Of a stretch of 64,000 nucleotides of DNA, positions 36,421 through 46,406 are shown one piece after another. The stretch comes from CAVORD01 sp963698535. Lineage in GTDB: Bacteria > Bacteroidota > Bacteroidia > Bacteroidales > VadinHA17. Location: assembly GCA_963698535.1 (NCBI GenBank), contig CAVORD010000001.1, forward strand, positions 248,001-312,000, in the 5' to 3' direction. The translations under genes were made by a program, and so were the position numbers. Each line of letters begins with the position of its first letter. Within the stretch, counting starts at the first letter, position 1. The notes under the pieces are model-generated. The model was not told the DNA's origin and searched no databases. It worked only from the letters and a program-made list of their open reading frames with translations.

Positions 36421-37307
36421 GATTTTCCCGGAATATTAAAATCGCCCGAGGCGAGTCGTGTCAGATAAGTACCATAAGAATTATTCTTCATCGGTTTAGC
36501 CAGATCCAGTAACTGATCACGGTTAATGAACCCCCTCTTGAAAGCTATCTCTTCTATGCAGCTGGCTTTCATTCCCTGTCTGTGTTCGAGCGTTGCAATG
36601 AAATTAGCTGCTTCAAGCAGACTGTCTGGTGTTCCTGTATCGAGCCATGCCATTCCCCTGCCCAGGATCTTTACCTCCAGGGAACCGTCATTGAGGTATA
36701 GCTTATTGAGGTCTGTTATCTCCAGCTCTCCCCTTGGTGATGGCTTAAGGCTCTTCGCCCTCTTTGCCACGGTGTTGTCGTAGAAGTAGAGTCCTGTTAC
36801 CGCGAAATTGGATTTAGGTGAGTGGGGCTTTTCCTCCAGGCTTAATGCCTTGCCATTCTTATCGAATTCAACAACTCCATATCTTTGAGGGTCATTGACA
36901 TAGTATCCAAATACGGTGGCACCTGATTTAAGTTTTGCTGTATTTAACAGAGTGTCTCCAAATCCCTGCCCGTAGAAGATATTATCTCCGAGGATCATAC
37001 AGACGGTATCGTTGCCTATAAATTCTTCTCCAATGATAAATGCCTGTGCCAGACCATCGGGTGACGGTTGTTCGAGGTAAGTAAACTTTATACCCAGCCT
37101 GCTTCCGTCGCCCAGAAGAGTTCTGAAATGGGGCAGGTCCTGGGGCGTTGATATAATAAGAATATCCCTGATACCTGCCAGCATAAGAACGCTCAAGGGG
37201 TAGTATATCATTGGCTTGTCGTAAACCGGCAGCAGTTGCTTTGAAAGTGAAAGAGTCATTGGATGAAGTCTGGTTCCTGCGCCTCCGGCGAGTATTATGC
37301 CTTTCAT
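36417..37307 (-). CDS. rfbA: glucose-1-phosphate thymidylyltransferase
   Basis: A 296-residue enzyme making dTDP-glucose from glucose 1-phosphate and dTTP. The nucleotidyltransferase opening KGIILAGGAGTRLHPMT is followed by LPVYDKPMIYYPL, the metal-binding LGDNIFYG near residue 107 and AWLDTGT near 220. Length is normal for the RmlA family. It starts the rhamnose branch, but no dTDP-glucose 4,6-dehydratase (rfbB) is in this operon; the dehydratase-like gene just upstream looks like UDP-xylose synthase instead, so rfbB must lie elsewhere. Confidence 0.95.
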   Translation of the reverse strand: MKGIILAGGAGTRLHPMTLSLSKQLLPVYDKPMIYYPLSVLMLAGIRDILIISTPQDLPHFRTLLGDGSRLGIKFTYLEQPSPDGLAQAFIIGEEFIGNDTVCMILGDNIFYGQGFGDTLLNTAKLKSGATVFGYYVNDPQRYGVVEFDKNGKALSLEEKPHSPKSNFAVTGLYFYDNTVAKRAKSLKPSPRGELEITDLNKLYLNDGSLEVKILGRGMAWLDTGTPDSLLEAANFIATLEHRQGMKASCIEEIAFKRGFINRDQLLDLAKPMKNNSYGTYLTRLASGDFNIPGKS

Positions 37308-38242
37308 ACCTTTATTATTTGTTTAAAGTAATCAATTGTCTTTTGTAACCCCTCGTCAAGCAATGTGGTGGGCTTCCATCCTAATTCTCTGATCGCCAAA
37401 GAGATGTCCGGCTTCCTCTGCATCGGGTCATCCTCCTGCTTCTCAAGGTAGAGTATGGCGGAGTCTGTTCCGGTTTTTTCGACGATCTTTTGGGCCAGCT
37501 CATTAATTGAGTATTCCACAGGGTTTCCTATATTAACCGGTCTGGTGAGTGCCGGTCCCGACTCCATGAGTGCAATTAGTCCGTCAATAAGGTCGTCGAC
37601 ATACTGGAATGATCTTGTCTGCTTTCCGTCGCCGTAGATGGTGATATCTTTTTTTGTGAGGGCCTGAACGATAAAGTTGGAGACCACCCTGCCATCATCG
37701 GGCTGCATTCTTGGTCCGTAGGTATTAAATATCCTGGCGATACGTATATCGACCTTATTTTGAAGGTGATAGTTTACAAAAAGTGTCTCTGCACATCGTT
37801 TGCCTTCGTCGTAGCACGACCGCGGTCCGATGGGATTGACATTCCCGAAATATGTTTCCGGTTGCGGATGAACCGTGGGGTCTCCGTATACCTCGCTTGT
37901 AGAGGCCTGCAGGATACGGGCCCTTGTCCTTTTTGCCAGTCCGAGCATATTAATAGCTCCGAGCACCGATGTCTTTACGGTTTTAATGGCGTTGTACTTA
38001 TAATCCTCCGGTGAAGCGGGACATGCCAGGTTATAAATCTGATCCACCTCGGCAAAGTAAGGCATGGTAACATCATGTCTTACAAGATCAAAATATGGAT
38101 GGTCTATGAGGTGGACGATATTATCCCTGGATCCGGTGAAGAAGTTATCGAGGCAGATAACTTCATTGCCCTGAGCAAGCAGCCGCTCGCAAAGGTGCGA
38201 TCCGATAAAGCCTGCACCGCCGGTAACCAGAACTCTTTTCAT
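37304..38242 (-). CDS. UDP-glucuronate decarboxylase-like NAD-dependent epimerase/dehydratase
   Basis: A 312-residue extended short-chain dehydrogenase. The Rossmann motif GGAGFIGSHLCE opens the protein. The sequences LDNFFTGSRDNI, HDVTMPYFAEVDQIYNLACPASP, STSEVYGDP and the catalytic CYDEGKR, and RIFNTYGPRMQPDDGRVVSNFI, are typical of UDP-xylose synthase, which converts UDP-glucuronate to UDP-xylose with loss of CO2. Its likely substrate is made by the ugd product encoded 15 bases upstream. A role as a generic epimerase cannot be excluded by eye, but the pairing with ugd supports this call. Confidence 0.87.
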   Translation of the reverse strand: MKRVLVTGGAGFIGSHLCERLLAQGNEVICLDNFFTGSRDNIVHLIDHPYFDLVRHDVTMPYFAEVDQIYNLACPASPEDYKYNAIKTVKTSVLGAINMLGLAKRTRARILQASTSEVYGDPTVHPQPETYFGNVNPIGPRSCYDEGKRCAETLFVNYHLQNKVDIRIARIFNTYGPRMQPDDGRVVSNFIVQALTKKDITIYGDGKQTRSFQYVDDLIDGLIALMESGPALTRPVNIGNPVEYSINELAQKIVEKTGTDSAILYLEKQEDDPMQRKPDISLAIRELGWKPTTLLDEGLQKTIDYFKQIIKV

Positions 38243-38257
38243 TCCTCTTCTTACAAA

Positions 38258-39578
38258 TTAAAATTTACGGCCAATAGCATGATAATCAAATCCCAATGAT
38301 CTGATCTCTGCAGGGTCGTATATATTTCTTCCATCGAAGATAACTTTTTGTTTTAAGGTTGCCGACAACATGTCGAAATCAGGGATCCTGAATTCGGGCC
38401 ATTCTGTTACTACCACCAGGGCGTCGGCTCCTTTGGCGGCATCATAGATGTCGCCGGCAAATTCTATCGTTTCGCCCAATACCTTTTTTGCCTCATCCAT
38501 CGCTGCCGGGTCGTATGCCGTTACCCTGGCTCCCGATTCGAGGAGGCGGGATATTATTTCCAGTGAGGGAGCTTCCCTCATATCATCGGTTTGTGGCTTG
38601 AAGGCCAGTCCCCATACGGCGAAAAGTTTTACCTTCGAGGTCGCCATTGAAGTGGTTGTATATCTTATTGAAGAGTACACTTTTCTGTTTGTTGTTCACT
38701 TTTTCAACAGCAGTGAGAATCTCCATTTTCATTCCCCTCTCTTCGGCTGTTTTGATTAGTGCCTTTACATCTTTCGGAAAGCAGGAGCCGCCATAGCCTA
38801 CACCGGCGTATAAGAACTTACTGCCTATTCTGGAGTCGCTTCCTATCCCTCTTCTTACCTGATTGATGTCGGCACCGAGAAGATCGCACAGGTTGGCTAT
38901 CTCATTGATGAAACTGATCCTTGATGCAAGCATGGAGTTGGCTGCATACTTCGTGAGTTCAGCCGAGGGTATATCCATAAACAAAATAGGATGGTTATTG
39001 AGCAGGAATGGCTTGTAGAGCTTCTTCATAATTCCTTCGGCTCTTTCCGAATCAATACCTATAACAATACGTTCGGGCCTCAGAAAATCGTTTATAGCGC
39101 TCCCCTCCTTAAGAAATTCCGGATTGGAAGCCATGTCGAACTCAATTTTTTTACCTCTAAGAAAGAGCTTCTCCTTTATGACCTCCCTTACCCTTTCTGC
39201 TGTTCCGACAGGGACCGTGCTTTTGGTGACAACAACAAGGTAGTCGTTCATATACTCGCCTATCTCAGCAGCAGCTTTAAGGACATGTTTCAGATCGGCA
39301 CTGCCATCTTCTCCGGGAGGTGTTCCCACACCTATGAATACCACTTCACAGCCATTCAGTGGCTCACGAAGAGAGGTTGCAAAACTTAATCTTCCCTTAA
39401 GAACATTCCTGTCGACCATGTCTTCCAGGCCAGGCTCATAAATAGGCACTACACCCCTTGAAAGAAGCTCGATTTTGTTTGCATCGGTGTCGATGCATGT
39501 GACATCTACGCCTGTTTCAGAGAAACAGGTGCCGGTTACCAGTCCAACGTAGCCAGTGCCAATAACAGTTATTTTCAT
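38258..39578 (-). CDS. ugd: UDP-glucose 6-dehydrogenase (single-base frameshift)
   Basis: The enzyme oxidises UDP-glucose to UDP-glucuronate. The N-terminal part (39578 down to about 38625) has the GTGYVGLVTGTCFSETG Rossmann start, STVPVGTAERV, the central LTKYAANSMLASRISFINE and the catalytic cysteine in GGSCFPKDVKAL. The C-terminal part continues in another frame with FAVWGLAFKPQTDDMREAPS. The junction lies at an AAAA run (38622-38625); removing one base restores KTFAVWGLAFKP. The combined protein of about 439 residues is the usual length. Given the same kind of indel in other genes here, sequence error is likelier than a pseudogene. It is the first gene of the sugar operon. Confidence 0.9.
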
Positions 39579-39608
39579 ACAGGGAGTTTAATTTAGTGGA
39601 TAGATATG

Positions 39609-39616
39609 CAAATATA
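39609..39616 (-). promoter_or_regulatory. -7 element of the sugar operon promoter
   Basis: On the minus strand TATATTTG (TAnnTTTG) lies 31 bases before the ugd start codon. No well-spaced TTG -33 element is evident. Confidence 0.4.
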
Positions 39617-39695
39617 ATACAACCTCACGATTTAAGAAAGAGAGGCAAACGAACAGTGACGGGCTCTCCTTAACGTGATGAAAGTCTGCCTGATA

Positions 39696-39727
39696 TTGCT
39701 TGTAAATCGAAAAATTAAGTATCTTTG
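39696..39727 (+). promoter_or_regulatory. Bacteroidota-type promoter of rpsA
   Basis: TTG (39696-39698) and TATCTTTG (39720-39727) are 21 bases apart, matching the Bacteroidota consensus. A leader of about 60 bases precedes the rpsA start at 39788. Confidence 0.6.
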
Positions 39728-39787
39728 CGAACAATTTTTACACAACATAATGTCTAACTTATTAGTAATTAGTATTTTTTATTAATC

Positions 39788-41863
39788 ATGACTGAAAAAC
39801 AAGAAAATCTGAACCACGACGAGAAGATTGAAAACGAGGTTGTTAATGCATCTTTGAATGAGAATCCTGCAGAAGCAGAGGCTAAACTAACAGAGGAGCC
39901 TGTTTCTGAAGTGGTTGAAATGAAATCAGAACCTGTTGCAGAAGAGGTTGCTGAACCGGTAGTGGCAGAAGCCGCACCTGCAGAGAAGGTTGAAAAGCCT
40001 GCTGCCAGGAAAAGTTCAAAAAGAGCTAAATCAGCTCCGAAGCATCAGCGTTCGGGAGCAGTTCACGCTGCTGAAATTGATGCTCAGGCAGATGAATTCG
40101 ACTGGGATTCATTTGAGACTGATGAAGCTAAAACATCTAAGAAATTTGTGGAATTTGAGGCCCAGTATGACAATACTCTCTCAACAATTGCTGTTGATGA
40201 GGTAATTGAGGGTACCGTTATTTCAATGAACGCCCGCGAGGTTGTAATCAACATTGGTTACAAATCGGAAGGTGTTGTTAGTCTAAATGAATTCCGTTAT
40301 AATCCAGATCTTAAACTTGGCGATAAAGTTGAGGTTTATGTTGAGAGCCAGGAAGATAAGAAGGGACAGCTTCTTCTTTCACATAAAAAAGCACGAGCAG
40401 TAAATTCATGGGACAGGGTTAATGCATCACTTGAAAAAGATGAGATTATACCAGGTTACATCAAGTGCCGTACCAAAGGTGGTATGATTGTTGATGTATT
40501 TGGTATTGAAGCTTTCCTTCCCGGATCACAAATCGATGTTAAACCAATTCGTGATTACGATGTATTCGTTGGTAAGACAATGGAATTCAAGGTTGTTAAG
40601 ATCAACCAGGAATTCAAAAACGTTGTTGTTTCTCACAAAGCTCTTATTGAAGCTGAACTGGAACAACAGAAGAAAGAGATTATTGCCAAACTTGAAAAAG
40701 GACAGGTTCTTGAAGGAACTGTTAAAAATATTACATCTTACGGTGTATTCATTGACCTTGGTGGTGTTGATGGTCTTATTCACATTACTGATCTTTCATG
40801 GGGAAGAGTTAATCATCCTGAAGAGATTGTTCAGCTTGATCAGAAACTCAATGTTGTTATTCTTGATTTTGATGATGACAAGAAGAGAATTGCACTTGGT
40901 CTGAAACAGCTTACTTCTCATCCATGGGATTCACTTGATCCAGATCTGAATATTGGTGATAAGGTTAAAGGTAAAGTAGTTGTAATGGCTGATTATGGTG
41001 CATTTGTTGAGATTGCACCAGGTGTTGAAGGATCTGATACACGTTTCTGAAATGTCATGGTCACAGCATCTGCGCAGTGCACAGGAGTTTCTGAAAGTTG
41101 GCGATGAAGTTGAAGCAGTTATTCTTACTCTTGACAGGGAAGAGAGAAAAATGTCACTTGGTATGAAGCAGCTTAAAACTGATCCATGGGAGAATATTGA
41201 TGACCAAATATGCAGTTGGTTCAACAGCATACTGCAAAAGTTCGGAACTTCACCAACTTTGGTGTATTTGTTGAGATTGAAGAGGGTGTTGATGGACTGA
41301 TTCATATTTCTGACCTTTCATGGACGAAGAAAATCAAGCATCCTGCTGAATTTACAGCTATTGATGCTGAAATTGAAGTTGTTGTTCTTGAAATTGACAA
41401 GGAAAACAGACGTCTGAGCCTTGGACATAAGCAACTTGAGGAGAATCCATGGGATGTATTTGAAGATGTATTTGCAGTTGATTCAGTTCATGAAGGAACC
41501 ATTACTGAAGTGTTCGACAAAGGAGCAGTTGTTGCTCTTCCTTATGGTGTTGAAGGATTTGTTACCCCAAAACATCTTGTTAAGGAAGATGGAACATCGG
41601 AAAAGTTGAAGAAAAACTTGAGTTCAAGGTTATTGAATTTAATAAGTCAGCTAAGAAAATTATTCTTTCTCACAGCAGGATATTTGAAGATGATAAGAAA
41701 ACATCTGCTTCAACTGCCAGAAAGACGTGAAGCCGATGAAACAAAGAAGACTTCCAGGAAGATCAAATCAAATCTGGAAAAAACTACCCTTGGCGATATA
41801 TCTGAACTTGCAGCTTTAAAAGAAGAAATGGAAGAAAAAGATAATAAATCTTCCAAGAAATAG
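39788..41863 (+). CDS. rpsA: 30S ribosomal protein S1 (five single-base frameshifts)
   Basis: S1 binds mRNA and helps it load on the 30S subunit. An acidic, alanine/lysine-rich N-terminal extension (about 110 residues, usual in Bacteroidota) is followed by successive S1 repeats (GVVSLNEF, IEAFLPGSQID, YGVFIDLGGVDGLIHITDLSWGR, GAFVEIAPGVEG, FGVFVEIEEGVDGLIHISDLSW, and a sixth ending VEGFVTPKHLV). The reading frame breaks near 41033 (extra base), near 41203 and near 41229 (extra bases), at the A run 41601-41604 (a missing A) and near 41728 (an extra base). Correcting these gives an unbroken protein of about 690 residues. An essential gene is unlikely to carry so many real breaks, so these look like sequence errors. 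Confidence 0.9.
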
Positions 41864-41902
41864 AAAAATTTCTTTAAATTTAGGCTACTAAAGAATACAG
41901 TT

Positions 41903-42239
41903 ATGGATTTTAATATAGAGAGCCGCAATAACAGCACAGTTATTCAGATACTTAGCGAGAAACTTGATACGCACATTGCTCCGTCTCTTAAGTCGGAGCT
42001 TGTGCTTGTTTCAGGCAAAGGAGAAAAAAATATCATCCTTGATCTTGGTAAAGGTTGAATATTGTGATTCTTCAGGTTTGAGTGCAATACTTGTTGCAAA
42101 CAGATTATGTAAGAATGCTGGAGGAACATTTGTTCTTTGCGGATTGAATGAAGCAGTTGAAAGACTGATCACAATTTCGCAGCTCGATACCGTACTTACA
42201 ATAACTGGAGACGTAGCCGAAGCTGAAAAGATGATATGA
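41903..42239 (+). CDS. STAS-domain anti-sigma factor antagonist-like protein (one frameshift)
   Basis: Starting at ATG 41903 (MDFNIESRNNSTVIQILSEKLDT) the frame stops at about 42057, but the next frame continues with VEYCDSSGLSAILVANRLCKNAGG to 42239. Removing one G from the GGTAAAGGTTGAA run near 42050 restores ILDLGKVEYCDSSGLSAI, a standard STAS core with the phosphorylatable serine in DSSG. The product of about 112 residues resembles SpoIIAA/RsbV. It lies between rpsA and RNase Z genes and has no anti-sigma kinase next to it. It could be a partner for the kinase-like SiaB protein encoded at 47689, but that is speculative. Confidence 0.8.
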
Positions 42240-42256
42240 TAAATACCTCATTTTAA

Positions 42257-43174
42257 GTGTCGTTCCGTCTTACAATACTGGGTAGCAGTTCTGCTCTGCC
42301 AACATCTGAAAGATATCCATCCGCTCATGCAGTAACACTGAATGAGCGGTTTTTTTTAATAGACTGCGGTGAGGGCACACAGATGCAGCTCCGACGAAAC
42401 AGGATCAGATTAGGCAGGATAAATCATATCTTTATTAGCTCATCTTCATGGTGATCATATCTTCGGACTTTACGGACTCCTTTCCACTCTTAGCCTGTCA
42501 GGCAGGGAAGAGGCTCTTAAGATCTTTATGCACCCGCCGGATTTGAGAATATTCTACATAACCATCTTTCCGATTTTGAGATCCATCTTAACTACCCTCT
42601 GGAAATAGTGCCACTGGTGTCAGGTGAACCTGTAATTATCATGGAGAACAAGGATATGACAGTTACATCAATTCCTCTGCGGCACAGAGTTCCATGCTTC
42701 GGCTTCATTTTTCGTCAGAAGATGCGCGACAGGAACATAAAAAAAGAGTTTATTGAAAAGTTCGATATCCCTCTTGCGTCGAGACCTGCTGATCAAAAGA
42801 GGGCATGATCTTGTTCTGCCAACCGGTGAGGTTATTGCCAACAAGACAATTACAACAGATCCGCCATATCCCGCTATCACTGGCTGTATGCGGCGATACA
42901 ATGTATTTCAGCGATCTGGCACTCTATCTGAAGGATGTTGATCTGCTCTATCTGGAAGCAACCTTTGACAAATCAAAGAAAGAACTTGCAAAAGAGACGG
43001 GTCATTCTACCTCTGTCGATGCCGCCACAGTAGCCAGGGATGCAGGTGTCAAGAGGCTTGATAATAGGTCATTTCTCAGCCCGTTATAAGGACGTTACAC
43101 CTCTCGTTAGCAGGCACGGGAGATATTCCCTGCAACTGATGCTGCCTATCGATGGAATGAGTGTCGATATTTAA
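42257..43174 (+). CDS. rnz: ribonuclease Z (multiple frameshifts)
   Basis: RNase Z trims tRNA 3' ends. It begins at GTG 42257 (SFRLTILGSSSALPTSERYPSA), 17 bases after the STAS gene. Metallo-beta-lactamase motifs can be read across frames: CGEGTQMQLRR, the metal-binding HLHGDHIFGLYGL (near 42441), RHRVPCFGFIF, LAVCGDT (near 42890), and GHSTSVDAATVA with VIGHFSARYKD (near 43065), ending at 43174 with SVDI. Frame changes fall near 42440, 42555, 42785, 42872 and 43060. With these corrected the product is about 304 residues, the normal length. The density of indels points to poor sequence quality here, not gene decay. Confidence 0.82.
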
Positions 43175-43202
43175 CAGGCAGGGAATCCCCAGAAAGATTA
43201 TC

Positions 43203-43210
43203 TATCTTTG
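43203..43210 (+). promoter_or_regulatory. -7 element upstream of guaA
   Basis: TATCTTTG (TAnnTTTG) lies 20 bases before the guaA ATG; no clear -33 TTG at the right spacing was found. Confidence 0.4.
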
Positions 43211-43229
43211 CATTTATCAAAAAAACAGT

Positions 43230-44768
43230 ATGACCTTGCAGGATAAAATATTGATTCTCGATTTTGGCTCACAGTATACACAGTTGATAGCCAGACGAAT
43301 AAGAGAGCTTAATGTCTATTGTGAAATACATCCTTTTAATCACTTTCCGGAACCGGGAGAAGATGTTAAAGGTGTAATTCTTTCAGGTAGTCCCTTTTCT
43401 GTCAGGGATAAAACAGCTCCCGTACCCAGACCTTAAAGCGATAAAGGGGAAATTTCCTCTGCTGGGGGTATGTTACGGAGCCCAGCATCTTGCACACAAT
43501 TTTGGAGGAGAAGTACTCCCTTCAAATACAAGGGAGTATGGCAGGGCAAACCTGAAATATATCGATAACAACGATCCACTGTTTGAAGGTGTCTCAGCAG
43601 GAACACAGGTCTGGATGTCGCACGGCGATACTATAACAACCATGCCCGACACATATAAAATAACAGGCTCTACAACCGATGTAAAAGTAGGAGCCTACCG
43701 TATTGAAAATGAGTAACATGGGGGATACAGTTCCATCCTGAGGTTTATCATACAACTGAGGGGATAATTATGCTGGAGAATTTTGTGACAACTATATGCG
43801 GATGCTCCCGTGACTGGACTCCCGGATTCATTTGTCGACTCATCCGTAAAGGAGTTACGTGAAAAACTTGGAAATGATAAGGTAGTATCTGGGACTTATC
43901 GGGGGGAGTAGATTCATCTGTTGCAGCCTTTCTTCTTAATAAAGCAATAGGAGAGAATCTTACCTGCATATTTGTTGATAATGGCCTGCTGCGAAAGAAT
44001 GAGTTTAAATCAGTTCTTCACTCATACGGGGGACTGGGTCTTAATGTTGTTGGTGTGGATGCATCCGACCGTTTCCTTGATGAACTTGAAGGGGTCTCTG
44101 ATCCTGAAACAAAAAGAAAAATAATAGGAAGGGTATTTATCGAGGTCTTTGATGAAGAAGCCGGGAAAATAAGAGATGTTAAATGGCTGGCTCAGGGAAC
44201 AATATACCCCGATGTTATTGAGTCGGTATCGGTTAATGGTCCTTCTGCAACAATAAAGTCGCACCATAATGTCGGAGGCTTACCTGAGAGGATGAACCTC
44301 AAGGTCGTTGAACCACTCCGATTTCTGTTCAAGGATGAAGTGAGAAGGGTAGGGGTAGCAGTTGGTATGCCTGAGAATATTCTAAAAAGACATCCGTTCC
44401 CTGGCCCGGGACTTGCCATCCGTCTGCTTGGAGCAATTAACAGGGAGAAGCTTGAGGTGCTAAAGGAGGCCGATTCAATTTTTATTGAGGGACTTAAAAG
44501 CAACGGATTATATGACAAGGTATGGCAGGCAGGGGTTATTCTGCTGCCTGTTCAGAGTGTAGGTGTGATGGGAGATGAAAGAACTTATGAAAATGCGGTT
44601 GTGCTAAGGGCTGTTGGTTCTACCGACGGAATGACAGCCGACTGGTCGCATCTGCCATACGATTTTCTGGCATCTGTATCCAACGAGATCATTAATAAGG
44701 TAAAAGGAATAAACAGGGTTGTTTATGATATAAGCTCTAAGCCGCCTGCAACAATAGAATGGGAATAA
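43230..44768 (+). CDS. guaA: GMP synthase, glutamine-hydrolysing (multiple frameshifts)
   Basis: This enzyme makes GMP from XMP, ATP and glutamine. From ATG 43230 the amidotransferase domain reads ILDFGSQYTQLIARRIRELNVYCEI, then (in another frame) GVCYGAQHLAHNFGG with the catalytic cysteine near 43472, and WGIQFHPE near 43725. The ATP-pyrophosphatase P-loop SGGVDSS lies near 43902-43922. From about 43915 the frame stays open to the typical C-terminus RHPFPGPGLAIR, GSTDGMTADWSHLPYDFL and PPATIEWE. Frame breaks occur near 43424, 43712-43725, 43806 and 43885-43900. Corrected, it has the usual size of about 510 residues. Being an essential biosynthetic gene, it is probably intact in the organism. 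Confidence 0.9.
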
Positions 44769-44789
44769 CCCAAATAAATAAATAGGTTT

Positions 44790-46406
44790 ATGATACGCTT
44801 GAAAAGATTATTGGTTTTCATCATAATAGGATTGTTGACATCTCCCGGCTTAAAGAGTAATGCCCAGATGTTCAATGATGCTACCTTCAAGATAGGACGT
44901 ACACTTGGACTGATTGAAGCATTTTATGTCGATACTGTAAATATCGAAAGGATCGCAGATGACGCCATTATTAGTATTCTCCGGTCACTCGACCCCCACT
45001 CTGTATATGTTTCCAAGGAAGAGGTCAAAGAGATGAATAGTAATCTGGGCGGAAACTTTGAGGGTATAGGCATACAGTTCAATGTTCTTTTCGATACCAT
45101 AATTGTAATTTCTCCTACACCAGGTGGTCCCTCTGAGAAAGCAGGACTAAGACCAGGAGACAGGATAGTCGCGATCAACTCTGAAAAAGTTGCCGGAACA
45201 GGTATTACTACCCTTGGTGTAAGGAAGAGGCTTCTTGGAGATTCCGGGACAAACGTAACAGTTACAGTTATCCGAAGGGGTGTTAGTGGTACAACCGATT
45301 ACATTATAACGCGCGACAAGATACCTGTTAACAGCCTCGATGCGGCATATATGATCAACAGCGAAACAGGCTACCTCAAGCTGAATAGTTTCTCTGAGAC
45401 AACAGAGAAGGAATTTGACACAGCGGTATCAATGCTTCTGAAAAGCGGAATGAAATCGCTCATGATTGACCTGAGAGGAAACAGCGGTGGATATATGGAA
45501 CCTGCAGTTGCACTTGCTGGAAAGTTCTTCGACCAGGGCAAGCTGATGGTATACATCGAAGGCAACAAAACTCCTCGGCAGGATTATAAATCGTATGAAT
45601 CCGGTTACCTGATGAATACCAGGGTAATTGTATTGACGGATGAAGGATCCGCATCGGCGAGTGAGATTCTCGCAGGTGCATTGCAGGACCATGACCGTGG
45701 TTTGATCGTTGGAAGAAGGACATATGGCAAGGGATTGGTTCAGAAAGCCTATTACCTTACCGATGGATCAATGATAAGACTCACTATAGCAAGATATTAT
45801 ACTCCTTCGGGCAGGCTTATACAAACTCCCTATACCGACGGATTCGACAAATATAATGAGGCCTTTATCAAAAGGTTTACCAGTGGTGAGATAACAGATT
45901 CATCAGCTATTCATTTCCCCGATTCACTTCTATTCAGAACACTTGTCAACAAGAGGCCAGTATATGGTGGTGGTGGTATCATGCCCGACATATTTGTACC
46001 GGCCGATACAGTGGGTTATTCAGATTACTACGGCAACCTTGTCAGAAAAGGTATTATTAATACGTTCGCCCTTGATTATACCGACAGAAACAGGAACAAT
46101 CTTATTGCACAATATAAAGATTTTAAAAGTTTCGATAAAGGGTTTCGTTTTACTGCCAAAGATATAGAACAGCTTCATAAGCAGGCAGAAAAAGATGGTG
46201 TGACATATGATGAAAAGGGTTGGCAAACATCTGAAAATATTGCTCTTACAATATTGAAAGGACTTGTAGCCCGTGACTTATGGGATACGAATGAGTATTT
46301 TAAGACAGTCAATGTCAACGATTCTGCAATCAACAAAGCGGTTGAGATATTATCGGCGAAAGGTGCATATAATACCATACTGTCAGGTAAAAAGGATAAT
46401 AAATGA
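44790..46406 (+). CDS. S41 family C-terminal processing protease
   Basis: A 538-residue exported protease. The signal peptide is about residues 1-25 (LLVFIIIGLLTSPGLKSNA). A PDZ domain (about 88-180, GGNFEGIGIQF, GPSEKAGLRPGDRIVAIN) precedes the S41 core. The catalytic serine lies in LTDEGSASASEILAGAL and the catalytic lysine in RRTYGKGLVQ, the usual Ser-Lys dyad of CtpA. A C-terminal helical domain of about 150 residues follows. Such periplasmic enzymes trim or degrade exported proteins. It overlaps the following methyltransferase gene by four bases. Confidence 0.92.
   Translation: MIRLKRLLVFIIIGLLTSPGLKSNAQMFNDATFKIGRTLGLIEAFYVDTVNIERIADDAIISILRSLDPHSVYVSKEEVKEMNSNLGGNFEGIGIQFNVLFDTIIVISPTPGGPSEKAGLRPGDRIVAINSEKVAGTGITTLGVRKRLLGDSGTNVTVTVIRRGVSGTTDYIITRDKIPVNSLDAAYMINSETGYLKLNSFSETTEKEFDTAVSMLLKSGMKSLMIDLRGNSGGYMEPAVALAGKFFDQGKLMVYIEGNKTPRQDYKSYESGYLMNTRVIVLTDEGSASASEILAGALQDHDRGLIVGRRTYGKGLVQKAYYLTDGSMIRLTIARYYTPSGRLIQTPYTDGFDKYNEAFIKRFTSGEITDSSAIHFPDSLLFRTLVNKRPVYGGGGIMPDIFVPADTVGYSDYYGNLVRKGIINTFALDYTDRNRNNLIAQYKDFKSFDKGFRFTAKDIEQLHKQAEKDGVTYDEKGWQTSENIALTILKGLVARDLWDTNEYFKTVNVNDSAINKAVEILSAKGAYNTILSGKKDNK

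Noticed and set aside
37304..38242. dTDP-glucose 4,6-dehydratase (rfbB), expected in an rfb operon
   Set aside because: Sequence features (LDNFFTGSRDNI, QIYNLACPASP) fit UDP-xylose synthase and ugd is adjacent.
41030..43910. True pseudogenes of rpsA, rnz and guaA
   Set aside because: All motifs remain conserved right up to each break and one-base corrections restore every gene, which fits sequence error.
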